In this document: positions 42,475 to 51,363 of the stretch, piece after piece
Layout of the letters: every line of letters begins with the position of its first letter
Numbering within the stretch: the stretch's first letter is position 1
Assembly (NCBI RefSeq): GCF_003853705.1
Contig: NZ_QTQI01000008.1
Location: forward strand, 186,001 to 250,000
DNA length: 64,000 nucleotides
Direction of reading: 5' to 3'
From: Burkholderia sp. Bp8992
GTDB lineage: Bacteria; Pseudomonadota; Gammaproteobacteria; Burkholderiales; Burkholderiaceae
Program-made: the position numbers and the translations under genes
The notes under the pieces: generated by a model
What the model was told of the DNA's origin: nothing
Database searches by the model: none
Seen by the model: the letters and a program-made list of their open reading frames with translations, nothing else

Positions 42475-42798
42475 ATGAATGCGCAGCCCAACTCGTCCGA
42501 TTCGTCGTTCCAGCTCTTCCTCGCGAAGGTGCTCGAACAGCCGCTGCCCGACTGGACCGAAAAACAGCAGATGGAACTCGAGATGGCGCGCACGCTGTCG
42601 ACGCAAATGGTCACGCTCGCCGAAGACATGCGCGGCCGCACGCCCGATCTCGCGCGCTGCCTCGTGCTGCTCCGCTACGCGAAGGTGCTCGACTTCATGC
42701 TGACGTCGCTCGCCGCGCACCGCGACATTCATCCGCAGACGCTGCGCACGCTGTTCCGGCTCGCGAACCTGAAGGTCGACGATGCGTATCCGGTGTGA
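42475..42798 (+). CDS. 107-aa helical protein, unknown
   Basis: ATG at 42475 with GAGGCTCTCC upstream. The protein is soluble and helix-rich: SFQLFLAKVLEQPLPDWTEK, QQMELEMARTLSTQMVTLAE, CLVLLRYAKVLDFMLTSLAA. No membrane segment or cysteine pair. Family not recognised. It ends 79 bp before the DUF2946-like gene and points the same way, so it may be the first gene of the metal-uptake unit. Confidence 0.6.
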   Translation: MNAQPNSSDSSFQLFLAKVLEQPLPDWTEKQQMELEMARTLSTQMVTLAEDMRGRTPDLARCLVLLRYAKVLDFMLTSLAAHRDIHPQTLRTLFRLANLKVDDAYPV

Positions 42799-42877
42799 GC
42801 CGGCGCAACGGACCGGAGGCCCCGCACACGCACAGCCCGCCTGCTCCTCCGCGCAAACGGAGGTACAATCGCGCGCC

Positions 42878-43363
42878 ATGAACGCACTTCGCCGCTTCCT
42901 GCTTCGGCCAGGCGTCGCGCGACAGTTGCTGTGGGGATTCCTCCTCGTGACGCTGCTGTCTCGCGCGCTGATGTCGGGCGCCGTGATGCTCGATCCGGAC
43001 GGTCCGGATGCGGGCTCGGTGGTGCTGTGTTCGGGCCGCGGCCCGCTGATCGTCACGGGCGCCGCACTGGCCGCCCGCTTCGACGCGCGCGCGCCGATCA
43101 CGCCGGCCAACGATGCGCTCGCGCTCGTCGATGCGCTCAAGCATGACGCGCACGCCGACAAGGCGGCGTCCTCCGGCAACGGCGACAGCCTGTGCGCATT
43201 CGGCGCCGCGCTGTTTACCGCGCTCGCGTCGTTCGTGCTGCTGGTGCTGCTGTTTCCCGCAGCGGCGCCACGACGGTTCCGCGTTCATTTCGACAGTCCT
43301 CCCTTCGTGCGATCGATATTCGACGATCGCCCGCCCTCCCGCGCGCCTCCCCGGTTCTGCTGA
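42878..43363 (+). CDS. DUF2946-like membrane/periplasmic protein
   Basis: 161 aa from the ATG at 42878 (GGAGG upstream at 42859-42863). There are two hydrophobic segments: LLWGFLLVTLLSRALMSGAV (about 18-37) and FTALASFVLLVLLFPAA (about 114-130). SVVLCSGRGPL and DSLCAFGAAL carry two cysteines in the periplasmic loop. Arrangement and place next to PepSY and TonB receptor genes fit the DUF2946 group, which accompanies copper or iron transport genes; function is not established. Confidence 0.6.
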   Translation: MNALRRFLLRPGVARQLLWGFLLVTLLSRALMSGAVMLDPDGPDAGSVVLCSGRGPLIVTGAALAARFDARAPITPANDALALVDALKHDAHADKAASSGNGDSLCAFGAALFTALASFVLLVLLFPAAAPRRFRVHFDSPPFVRSIFDDRPPSRAPPRFC

Positions 43364-43604
43364 ACGTTCCGCCCTGTGGCGCATGCACGTCGTCGTGCAT
43401 GCGCGTTCACGCCGTTCGTTTCACCCGACCTGATTCACGCGTTCATCCGCTTGCCCGCTTCGCGCGGGCGACGCCGCCCTGCGCACCGTTTGCGCAGCGT
43501 GCCGCGCCACCTGTTTCGCCGGTGCACGCACGCGGGTGCGACGCACGTTGACGGCCGCCGGCCCACGCCGGTCCCGCCGCTCGACGAACCGAGGAGTTCA
43601 TACC

Positions 43605-45074
43605 ATGTCGACTACCGTCGATCGCGCCGTCTCGCCCGCCCGTTCCGCCAGCGCCGGTTACCGGACGCTCTGGCGCTGGCACTTCTATGCCGGCCTGTTC
43701 GTGATGCCGTTCCTCGTGATCCTCGCGATCACGGGCACGCTTTATTGCTTCCAGCCGCAGATCGAGCCGTTGCTGTATCCGCACCGATTGATCGTCGAAC
43801 CGCGCGCGACGCCGCGGCTCGATGCCGACACGCTGCTCGCCCGCGCCCGCACCGCGATGCCGGCCGGCGCGACGCCGGCTTCCGTGCAGGTGAGCACCGC
43901 GCCGGACCGCAGCGCCGAGTATGTCTTTCGCCTGCGCGACGGCAGCCGCGAGAGCGTGTACGTGAACCCGTATGACGGCAGCGTGCTCGGCACGCTGAGC
44001 GTCGAGAACCGCTTCATGCAGGTCGACCGGATGCTGCATCGCAAGCTGCTGCTCGGCAAGACCGGCGAGTTGCTGATGGAACTCGCCGCCTGCTGGACCT
44101 TCGTGATGATCGGCACCGGCATCGCGCTGTGGTGGCCGCGCGGCGCTGCGCGCGTCGGGCGCGCACTGCGTCCCGACCTGTCGCTGCGCGGCCGGCCGCT
44201 GTGGAAAAGCCTCCATGCGACGGCCGGCATCTGGCTCGCGGCCGGCACGGTCGCGTTCATCCTGACGGGGCTGCCGTGGTCGGGCTCGTGGGGCAAGAAC
44301 TTCAAGGCGCTCGCGGCGACCGTGAACCTCGGCGCACCGGAAGGCGCGTGGGGCGGCTCGCCGGTGCGCTCGACGCGACCGGGCGCGGCAACGACGCCCG
44401 AGCCGGCACCGGCGCAGGCCGCCGCACCGTCCGGCCATCACCACGATTCGGACGACTCGATGCCGGGGATGGTGATGGACGACCTGCCGTTGCCGCAAAC
44501 GCCGTGGGCGGTCGGCAACGTGCGCGTGCCGCATTCGCCGTCGGCGCCGACGCCCGCACCGCTGCCGCTGGCCCGCGCGATCGCGATCGTCGCCGGGCTC
44601 GGCGTGACGAGCGGCTACACGCTCGCGCTGCCGTCGGGCGCGGACGGCGTGTTCACTGCGTCGTACTTCCCGGCCGACCCGAAGGCGGAGCGCACGATCT
44701 ACCTCGACCAGTACAGCGGCGCCGTATTGAAGGACATCCGCTATGACGACTACGGCGCGGTATCGCAGGCCGTGTCGTACGGCACGTCGCTGCACATGGG
44801 CCGTTACTTCGGACTCGCAAACCAGATCATTTGCGCGGTGTTGTCGCTCGGGCTGGCCGCGATGGCCGTCACGGGCACCGTGATGTGGTGGAAGCGCCGC
44901 CCGGCCGGGACGCTGGGCGCCCCGTCGCGCGAACGCGGCACGCCGCCGATGCGCGGCTGGATCGCCGGGCTCGTGCTGCTCGGCATCGTCTTCCCGCTGA
45001 TGGGCGCGACGATCGTCGCGGTCTGGTTGCTCGACCGGCTGCTGTTCGGCCGCGCGGCGCGCGCCGCGGCTTGA
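43605..45074 (+). CDS. PepSY-associated membrane protein with metal-rich loop
   Basis: 489 aa; GAGGAGTTCATACC before the ATG at 43605. PepSY_TM family: first helix HFYAGLFVMPFLVILAITG, then WTFVMIGTGIALWWPRG, LHATAGIWLAAGTVAFILTG and ICAVLSLGLAAMAVTGTVMW; two PepSY-like soluble regions lie between. Family members such as PiuB act as inner-membrane ferric-siderophore reductases or partners of TonB receptors. The loop at about 285-303, GHHHDSDDSMPGMVMDD, is rich in His, Asp and Met and looks metal-binding. The TonB receptor gene follows 40 bp later. Confidence 0.88.
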   Translation: MSTTVDRAVSPARSASAGYRTLWRWHFYAGLFVMPFLVILAITGTLYCFQPQIEPLLYPHRLIVEPRATPRLDADTLLARARTAMPAGATPASVQVSTAPDRSAEYVFRLRDGSRESVYVNPYDGSVLGTLSVENRFMQVDRMLHRKLLLGKTGELLMELAACWTFVMIGTGIALWWPRGAARVGRALRPDLSLRGRPLWKSLHATAGIWLAAGTVAFILTGLPWSGSWGKNFKALAATVNLGAPEGAWGGSPVRSTRPGAATTPEPAPAQAAAPSGHHHDSDDSMPGMVMDDLPLPQTPWAVGNVRVPHSPSAPTPAPLPLARAIAIVAGLGVTSGYTLALPSGADGVFTASYFPADPKAERTIYLDQYSGAVLKDIRYDDYGAVSQAVSYGTSLHMGRYFGLANQIICAVLSLGLAAMAVTGTVMWWKRRPAGTLGAPSRERGTPPMRGWIAGLVLLGIVFPLMGATIVAVWLLDRLLFGRAARAAA

Positions 45075-45114
45075 TCGACGCAAGCGCTTCCCCCGATTCG
45101 AAGGAAACCGAACA

Positions 45115-47232
45115 ATGAAGTTCAGATTGATTCTGCCCGCCGCAGTTATCGCGGCCTTCTCACCAGCCGGGCAGGCACAGGAAAGCGGTGTCGACCGCAC
45201 CGGCGCCACGCTCGCCCCGATCCGCGTCGATGCGCAGAAAGCGCCCGCGCTCTCGCAACCGCTCGACACCGGCAGCCACCTCGGGCTGTCGTCGCTCGAA
45301 ACACCCGCGAGCGTCGAACAGATCAACCGCGCGACGCTCGACACGCGCGGCGACAGTTCGATCATCGACGCGGTGAGCCGCGCCGCCGGCATCAGCGCGT
45401 CGCCGCACCCCGGTAACGGCAACTCGGAGCTCGCGGCGCGCGGCTTCGTCGGCGCATCGTCGGTCACGCAACTCTATGACGGCGTGCGCCCGTACGGTGC
45501 GATCGGCGTCACGTTCCCGTTCGACACCTGGTCGGTCGACCATATCGACGTGCTGCGCGGCCCCGCTTCGGTGATCTACGGCGAAGGCGCGATCGGCGGC
45601 ATCGTCAACATCGTGCCGAAGAAGCCGACGCGCACGCCGATCCGCAACGAGCTGCAGGTCGGCGGTGGCACCGAGGGCACGGCGCGCGCCGCGTTCGGCA
45701 GCGGCGGCGCGATCAACGACAAGCTGTCGTACCGCTTCGACATCAGCGGCAACCGCTCGTCGAACTGGGTCGACCGCGGCGATTCGCGCAACCTGTCCGT
45801 CTCCGGCGCGCTACGCTACGACGTCACGCCCGACCTTTACGTGACGGCGTCGTACGCGCAGGGCTTCATGCATCCGATGCAGTATTTCGGTGTGCCGCTC
45901 GTGAACGGCGCGCGCGATCGCGCGCTCGACAAGAAGAACTACAACGTCGGCGATGCCGACATCGCGTTCCGAGACAGCTGGGCCACCGTCTCGGCGAACT
46001 GGCAGCCGAGCGACAGCCTGAACGTGACGACCACGCTGTACCGGATGAAGAGCAACCGTCACTGGAAGGACGCGGAGTACTACACGTACCTGCCGTCGAC
46101 CGCGCAGGTTCGGCGCAGCAGCTACACGGAAATCTTCCACGACCAGCAGCAGTACGGCAACGTGACGACGGCCACCGTGAGCGGCGCGCTGCTCGGCATG
46201 CGCAACACGTTCTCGACCGGCTTCGAGTTCAACCATACGACGTTCCAGCACGACAACAACTCGCCGTATTCGGGCACGTCGACGGTCGATCCGTTCGACT
46301 TCGACCCGGGCAGTTTCATCAACGCGGCCGGCACCGTTCCGAAGTACCGCAGCCAGTCGAACCAGTACGCGCTGTTCGCGGAGAACCGGCTCGAGATCAC
46401 GCCGCGCTGGTCGGTGATCGGCGGGTTGCGCTACGACCATGCGAGCGTGAACCGCGACGACCTCGTGAACGGCGGCGCATTCACGAAGGTGTTCGCGAAC
46501 ACGGGCTGGCGCATCGGCACCGTGTACGACGTGCGGCCTGGTCTCGCCGTGTACGGCCAGTATTCGGTCGCGGCCGATCCGGTCAGCTCGCTGCTGTCGC
46601 TGAATGCGTCGAAGGCGAACTTCACGCTCGCGACCGGCAGGCAGATCGAGATCGGCGTGAAGCAGTCGTTCCTCGATGGCAAGGCGGAATGGACGCTCGC
46701 CGCGTACCGGATCGTGAAGAGCAACCTGCTGACGGCCGATCCGGTGAACCCGAACCAGTCGATCCAGGTCGGCCAGCAGTCGTCGCGCGGGCTCGAGGCG
46801 ACGGTCGGCGCGGAGATCGCGAAGGACTGGCGCGTCGACGCGAACGTGTCGATCCTGCGCGCGAAGTACGACGATTTCCAGCAGTCGTCCGGCGGCACGA
46901 CCGTATCGCGCGCGGGCAACGTGCCGGTATCGGTGCCGCAGCGGCTCGCGAACCTGTGGGTGAGCTGGCGCTTCGCGCCGGACTGGACAGGCATCGCAGG
47001 CGTCAAGTACGTCGGCAAGCGCTTCGCCGATACCGCGAACCAGCTCGTGATGCCGTCGTACACGACCGTCGACCTCGGCCTCGCGTGGAAGCCGCGCAAG
47101 GACACGACGATCACCGCACGTGCGTACAACGTCTTCAACCGCCGCTACGTGCAGTCCGCGTACTACAACGAGACGCAGTACCTGCTCGGCAACGACCGGC
47201 GGTTCGAGGTGCTGGCGAACTACCGGTTCTGA
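45115..47232 (+). CDS. TonB-dependent receptor paired with PepSY protein
   Basis: 705 aa with signal peptide (LILPAAVIAAFSPAGQAQ). The plug has LETPASVEQINRATLDTRGD, ELAARGFVGASSVTQLYDGV and HIDVLRGPASVIYGEGAIGG; the barrel ends RRFEVLANYRF with the expected terminal Phe. It imports a metal chelate; the ligand is unknown. No clear Fur site is seen just upstream, so it is likely transcribed with the PepSY gene, 40 bp before it. Confidence 0.92.
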   Translation: MKFRLILPAAVIAAFSPAGQAQESGVDRTGATLAPIRVDAQKAPALSQPLDTGSHLGLSSLETPASVEQINRATLDTRGDSSIIDAVSRAAGISASPHPGNGNSELAARGFVGASSVTQLYDGVRPYGAIGVTFPFDTWSVDHIDVLRGPASVIYGEGAIGGIVNIVPKKPTRTPIRNELQVGGGTEGTARAAFGSGGAINDKLSYRFDISGNRSSNWVDRGDSRNLSVSGALRYDVTPDLYVTASYAQGFMHPMQYFGVPLVNGARDRALDKKNYNVGDADIAFRDSWATVSANWQPSDSLNVTTTLYRMKSNRHWKDAEYYTYLPSTAQVRRSSYTEIFHDQQQYGNVTTATVSGALLGMRNTFSTGFEFNHTTFQHDNNSPYSGTSTVDPFDFDPGSFINAAGTVPKYRSQSNQYALFAENRLEITPRWSVIGGLRYDHASVNRDDLVNGGAFTKVFANTGWRIGTVYDVRPGLAVYGQYSVAADPVSSLLSLNASKANFTLATGRQIEIGVKQSFLDGKAEWTLAAYRIVKSNLLTADPVNPNQSIQVGQQSSRGLEATVGAEIAKDWRVDANVSILRAKYDDFQQSSGGTTVSRAGNVPVSVPQRLANLWVSWRFAPDWTGIAGVKYVGKRFADTANQLVMPSYTTVDLGLAWKPRKDTTITARAYNVFNRRYVQSAYYNETQYLLGNDRRFEVLANYRF

Positions 47233-47298
47233 CGGCGCATGCCTGGCTGCGCGGCCGGCCGGTCGCCGGCCGCGCCGCCGCAGGCACGCACGCGCAGA

Positions 47299-48543
47299 TC
47301 ACGCACGCGTGCCCGCCGCACGCCCCGCCATCCACTTCCGGTAGCGCCGCGTCTGGCACTGCGCGGCCAGCTGCTGCCGCACCAGCGCGCGCAGCGGCGA
47401 CACCTGCGGATGCGTGCGCCGCCCTTCGCTGAGCCGCGTGAGCTGGAACTTGACGACGGCCATGTTGGCCAGCGCGCCCAGCGCCTTGTTCTTCCAGCGG
47501 ATCGGCTGCAGCACCGGCGCGCTGTCCTTGCCCGCGCGCCAGTCGCGCGGCAGGTTCGGGTCGATCGACAGCGCGGTCGCGATGCCGACCATCGCCACGC
47601 CGCTGCTCACCACCTGCTCGGCCACCGCACGACGGCGAATGCCGCCCGTGACCATCAGCGGCATCCGCGCGACGGCCGTGATGTCGCGCGCAAATTCGAG
47701 GAAATACGCTTCGCGCGCCAGCGTGCGCCCGTCGCGTGCCTCGCCCTGCATCGCCGGCACTTCATAGCTGCCGCCCGACAGCTCGACGAGATCGACGTCG
47801 AGCGGATTCAGCAGCTCGACCACGCGCTTCGCGTCGTCCGCGCTGAAACCGCCGCGCTGGAAATCGGCCGAGTTCAGCTTCACGGCGACGACGAAATCCG
47901 GCGACACCGTCGCGCGCACGGCCTTCACGATGTCGAGCAGCAGGCGCGCACGATTCTCGATGCTGCCGCCCCACTGGTCCTGCCGGCGATTCGTCAGCGG
48001 CGACAGGAACTGGCTCAGCAGATAGCCGTGCGCCGCGTGCACCTGCACGCCGGTGAAGCCGCTTTGCTCCGCGAGCTGCGCGGCGCGCACGAAGCGCTGC
48101 TGCACATCACGTATATCGGCTTCCGTCATTTCCTTCGGCACCGGGAACTGCTTCGACAACGCGCCGAGCGCGAGCGGCACGGCCGACGGCGCGAGCGTCG
48201 TCTGGCCGAGCGCCGCCTGCATCTGGCGCCCCGGATGATTGATCTGCATCCACACGTGCGCGCCGCCCGAGCGCGCGATCTGCGCCCAGCGGCGGAAGCG
48301 GTCGAGATGCGCGTCGCTTTCGAGCACGACGCCGTTCGGCCCCGTCATCGCGCGGCCGTCCACCATCACGTTGCCGGTCAGGATCAGGCCGACCTGGCCG
48401 TCGGCCCACGCCTGATACAGGCGCAGCAACGCGTCGGACGGCGCGTGGTCCGCATCGGCCATGTTCTCTTCCATCGCGGCCTTGGCCAGACGGTTCGGAA
48501 TCACCGCCCCGTTGGGCAGTGTCAGCGGTGTAAACAGGTTCAT
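47299..48543 (-). CDS. NADH:flavin oxidoreductase, old yellow enzyme family
   Basis: 414 aa from the ATG at 48543 (MNLFTPLTLPNGAVIPNR). An FMN TIM barrel: LAKAAMEENMAD, MQINHPGRQM, QVHAAHGYLLSQFLSPLTNR (proton-donor region), MVTGGIRRRAVAEQ. OYE enzymes reduce activated C=C bonds of enones, nitro compounds and quinones. The C-terminus is longer than the minimal OYE barrel. A MerR gene is divergent, with a tandem AACTTTAARGTC repeat between them, so electrophile-inducible control is likely. Confidence 0.9.
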   Translation of the reverse strand: MNLFTPLTLPNGAVIPNRLAKAAMEENMADADHAPSDALLRLYQAWADGQVGLILTGNVMVDGRAMTGPNGVVLESDAHLDRFRRWAQIARSGGAHVWMQINHPGRQMQAALGQTTLAPSAVPLALGALSKQFPVPKEMTEADIRDVQQRFVRAAQLAEQSGFTGVQVHAAHGYLLSQFLSPLTNRRQDQWGGSIENRARLLLDIVKAVRATVSPDFVVAVKLNSADFQRGGFSADDAKRVVELLNPLDVDLVELSGGSYEVPAMQGEARDGRTLAREAYFLEFARDITAVARMPLMVTGGIRRRAVAEQVVSSGVAMVGIATALSIDPNLPRDWRAGKDSAPVLQPIRWKNKALGALANMAVVKFQLTRLSEGRRTHPQVSPLRALVRQQLAAQCQTRRYRKWMAGRAAGTRA

Positions 48544-48576
48544 GGAGGGCACCCCCGATTGACGATGCCCAACGAT

Positions 48577-48600
48577 AACTTTAAAGTCAACTTTAAGGTC
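48577..48600. promoter_or_regulatory. MerR-type operator: tandem 12-bp repeat
   Basis: AACTTTAAAGTC (48577-48588) is followed directly by AACTTTAAGGTC (48589-48600); the first copy includes the palindrome ACTTTAAAGT. It lies between the OYE and MerR starts. MerR regulators bind such dyads inside promoters with long spacers. Confidence 0.65.
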
Positions 48601-48621
48601 AAGCCCTTTTGGAGCACGAAA

Positions 48622-49080
48622 ATGAAAATCGGCGAACTGGCGAAGGCGAGCGGCCTCGCGGCGTCGCGCATCCGTTTTTACGAAGCGAGCGGGCTGCTCG
48701 AACCGGCCCGCCGCCAGGCGAATGGCTATCGGGAATACGGGTCGGAAGCGTTAACGCGGCTCGCGATCATCGACCGCGCGCAGCGCGCGGGCTTCGCGCT
48801 CGACGAAATCCGCGCTGTGCTGCCGCCCGACCTCGGCGCGTGGCCGCGCGACGAACTGCTGGTCGCGCTGCGGCACAAGGTCGACGAGATCGCGCTGCTC
48901 GAACAGCGGCTCGCGCAGAACCGGCAACACCTCGAGACGCTGATCGACGAAATCGAGAACAAGCCCGAGGGCGAGGATTGCGCGGGCGCCGCGCAGCGGA
49001 TGCTCGACCGGCTCTGCGAACAGGCCAGCCAGCCGCTGGAGTCCGCACCCGTGGTGCGGCCGGCGCGCAAGCGTGCGTGA
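48622..49080 (+). CDS. MerR-family transcriptional regulator
   Basis: 152 aa from the ATG at 48622 (GGAG upstream). N-terminal wHTH MKIGELAKASGLAASRIRFY, wing ARRQANGYREYG, then the dimer coiled coil (about 80-118). The C-terminus has one Cys (GEDCAGAAQRM), not a metal-type CxxC, so it belongs to the organic-ligand or redox group rather than the CueR/ZntR group. It very likely controls the divergent OYE gene and itself. Confidence 0.9.
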   Translation: MKIGELAKASGLAASRIRFYEASGLLEPARRQANGYREYGSEALTRLAIIDRAQRAGFALDEIRAVLPPDLGAWPRDELLVALRHKVDEIALLEQRLAQNRQHLETLIDEIENKPEGEDCAGAAQRMLDRLCEQASQPLESAPVVRPARKRA

Positions 49081-49180
49081 CCGACTACACTGCGTCACCC
49101 ATCGATCAACCCGCGCTGCGGCGAAACGCGGCTGCGCATGCGCGCCGGCTTCCGCCGAGCACCCTCACGACCGTATCCGC

Positions 49181-49876
49181 ATGACGATCCCCGGTATCAA
49201 AGGATTCTTCATCGCCGCGCTGCTGACGCTCGGCATCGGCAGTGCCTTCGCGTCGACATGCGACGACACGCATTCGTCGATCCGTTGCCCCGACACCTCC
49301 GACCTGCCGGCCGACATCGTCGCGCAACTGCCTGCCGGTTACGAAGCGCTGGATGCCGCATCGGGGCGCCTGACCAACGGCACGCGCAACGGTTACGTTG
49401 TCGTCGCGCATCAGCCCGGCGATTCGATGCATACGCCGTCGCTGCGCCCGCTGCTGATCTTCCTGCAGGGTGCGAACGGACGCTACCGGCTCGCGGCCCG
49501 CAACGACACCGTGATCATGAAAGCCGACGAAGGCGGCATGGGCGACCCGTATCTCGATGGCGTCGCCGAAAATGCGCTCACGGTCGAGCCTCGCACGTTC
49601 ACCGTCGAACAGGGCGTATTCGCGGGGCACAACCACTGGCGCGATCGCGTGACGTTTCGCTACGACGATGCGCACCACACGTGGGTGTTCCATCGCGAAG
49701 TGTTCCGGAACTGGCGATTCAACTACGAGCAGGACGGCGATGCGCTGAAGGCCGACCCGGTACGCGTCACGCGTGCGAATGCGGCAAAGGCCGTTTCGTT
49801 CGAAGCGTGGCGGCCGGGTTATTGGTGCGATTCCGCCGAGCGGCGTGAACACGATCCGGCTTGCCGCAAGCATTGA
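49181..49876 (+). CDS. Exported protein of unknown function
   Basis: 231 aa from the ATG at 49181 with signal peptide (IKGFFIAALLTLGIGSAFAS). Four cysteines in two pairs (STCDDTHSSIRCPD near the N-terminus; YWCDSAERREHDPACRKH at the end) suggest disulfides in the periplasm. Core motifs are PLLIFLQGANGRYRLAARND and HNHWRDRVTFRYDDAHHTW. I do not recognise the family, though similar hypothetical proteins seem common in Burkholderia. Independent transcription is likely. Confidence 0.65.
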   Translation: MTIPGIKGFFIAALLTLGIGSAFASTCDDTHSSIRCPDTSDLPADIVAQLPAGYEALDAASGRLTNGTRNGYVVVAHQPGDSMHTPSLRPLLIFLQGANGRYRLAARNDTVIMKADEGGMGDPYLDGVAENALTVEPRTFTVEQGVFAGHNHWRDRVTFRYDDAHHTWVFHREVFRNWRFNYEQDGDALKADPVRVTRANAAKAVSFEAWRPGYWCDSAERREHDPACRKH

Positions 49877-49994
49877 CGGGGATGCTCCTGCAGCTGCGAG
49901 GATTTACTTACGTCGCAGGTAATCGACGCGCGCCGCCCGCGCCGCGATCATGGCTCCAACGACTCACGAACCGCATCACGCCAGGGAGCCCGCC

Positions 49995-50315
49995 ATGACC
50001 GCCTACGCCATCGCCCACCTGCACGACGTCGACCTGTGCGACGACATCGTCGAATACCTCGAACGCATCGACGGCACGCTCGCGCCGTATAACGGCCATT
50101 TCGTGATTCACGGCGCACGGCCGGAGGTACGCGAAGGCGTGTGGCGCGGCGACCTGATCGCGATCGCGTTTCCCGATCTCGACACGGCGCGCGCGTGGTA
50201 CGACTCGGATGCGTACCGGCAGATCCAGCCGCTGCGCGCACGACACGCGAGCGGCCCGCTGATCCTGATCGACGGCGTCGACGAACGGCACAAGGCGACC
50301 GACATCCTGCGCTGA
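49995..50315 (+). CDS. DUF1330-family protein
   Basis: 106 aa, GGGAG upstream of the ATG at 49995. A ferredoxin-like alpha/beta fold: MTAYAIAHLHDVDLCDDIVE, GDLIAIAFPDLDTARAWYDS, DAYRQIQPLRARHASGPLIL. This is the standard DUF1330 pattern (a dimeric alpha-beta barrel). Function unknown for the family. It converges with the uronate dehydrogenase gene 30 bp away. Confidence 0.85.
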   Translation: MTAYAIAHLHDVDLCDDIVEYLERIDGTLAPYNGHFVIHGARPEVREGVWRGDLIAIAFPDLDTARAWYDSDAYRQIQPLRARHASGPLILIDGVDERHKATDILR

Positions 50316-50344
50316 ATCATGACGCCGGCGATGCCGGCAACGCC

Positions 50345-51181
50345 TTACGACGCCTTCCGCTCCATCGGCTCGCCGACGACGAAGCCGCCGCCCTGGAACC
50401 GCTGCGCGGGATCGTCGTACTCGGCGGTCGGCGCCGTCACCGGGAACAGCCCGGCGAACTGCTCGGAGCTGTCGCGCGGGCGGAAGCCGAGGAAGCCGGC
50501 CTTCGTGTTGTCCCACCACTTCACCGGGTTGTCCGACGCGCCGTAGACGATCGCGTGCCCGACGCGGTTCGTCAGCAGCGAGCAGCGCACGAGCTCGATG
50601 AAGTCGCGATAGCTGAGGAACGTGACGAGCATGCGCGGATTCTTCGGCACTTCGAACGACGAGCCGATCCGCAGGCACACCGTCTCGATCCCGAAGCGGT
50701 CGAAGTAATAGCGCGACAGCGATTCGCCGAAGCACTTCGTCACGCCGTACAGGCTGTCGGGGCGCAGCGGCGAATCGGCGTCGAGCACTTCCGTGACCGG
50801 ATGGAAACCGATCGCATGGTTCGAGCTCGCGAACACGACACGCTTCACGCCGTGCTTGCGCGCGGCTTCGTACAGGTTGTACGTGCCGGTGATGTTCGCG
50901 CCGACCAGATCGTCGAACGGCGCGTCGACCGAAATGCCGCCGAGGTGGACGATCGCGTCCACGCCTTCGACGAGCTGCATCACGGCCGGGCGATCGGCCA
51001 GGTCGACCACGCGAATTTCCTCATGCGCGGCCGCGTCGTCCAGCGCGGCGATGTCGCTGACACGCACGATGTCGGCCCAGTCGGCGAGCGCGCCGCGCAA
51101 CTGGCGGCCAAGGTTGCCGGCCGCGCCCGTCAGCAGCAGGCGCCCGAACGGTTTGCGCGCGGCGGTGGAGGTGGCGTTCAT
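50345..51181 (-). CDS. udh: Uronate dehydrogenase-like NAD-dependent epimerase/dehydrogenase
   Basis: 278 aa from the ATG at 51181. Extended-SDR fold: LLLTGAAGNLGRQLRGAL (16-33), HLGGISVDAPFDDLVGANIT, FASSNHAIGFHPV and the catalytic Tyr/Lys in SLYGVTKCFGESL. The SSNHAIGF motif and length match uronate dehydrogenase, which oxidises galacturonate or glucuronate to the aldaro-lactone. A perfect LacI-type palindrome lies just upstream and a LacI gene and MFS transporter follow on the map, so it is part of a hexuronate module. Confidence 0.83.
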   Translation of the reverse strand: MNATSTAARKPFGRLLLTGAAGNLGRQLRGALADWADIVRVSDIAALDDAAAHEEIRVVDLADRPAVMQLVEGVDAIVHLGGISVDAPFDDLVGANITGTYNLYEAARKHGVKRVVFASSNHAIGFHPVTEVLDADSPLRPDSLYGVTKCFGESLSRYYFDRFGIETVCLRIGSSFEVPKNPRMLVTFLSYRDFIELVRCSLLTNRVGHAIVYGASDNPVKWWDNTKAGFLGFRPRDSSEQFAGLFPVTAPTAEYDDPAQRFQGGGFVVGEPMERKAS

Positions 51182-51208
51182 CGAATCTCCTTGAATCTGA
51201 CCAAAATC

Positions 51209-51222
51209 GGAAAACGTTTTCC
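51209..51222. promoter_or_regulatory. LacI-type operator of udh
   Basis: GGAAAACGTTTTCC is a perfect 14-bp palindrome with the central CpG typical of LacI/GalR sites, 28 bp before the udh start codon. Related sites occur at 51345-51357 and 53835-53850. Confidence 0.75.
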
Positions 51223-51344
51223 AACTATACGCGGTGGCGCGGCCGAACGTCAATGGTCGAACCTGCTCGCAATCATCCGCACTTTCCCGATATCGACGGG
51301 CGGCCGCAGGCCGGCTTTTTCTGCCACAATCCGGCGTAATCGAA

Positions 51345-51357
51345 CGAAAACGTTACC
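51345..51357. promoter_or_regulatory. Weaker LacI-type site before the lacI-family gene
   Basis: CGAAAACGTTACC keeps the GAAAACGTT half of the udh operator but the right half is degenerate. It lies 7-19 bp before the regulator start, so it could give weak autorepression. Confidence 0.45.
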
Positions 51358-51363
51358 CTGCGA

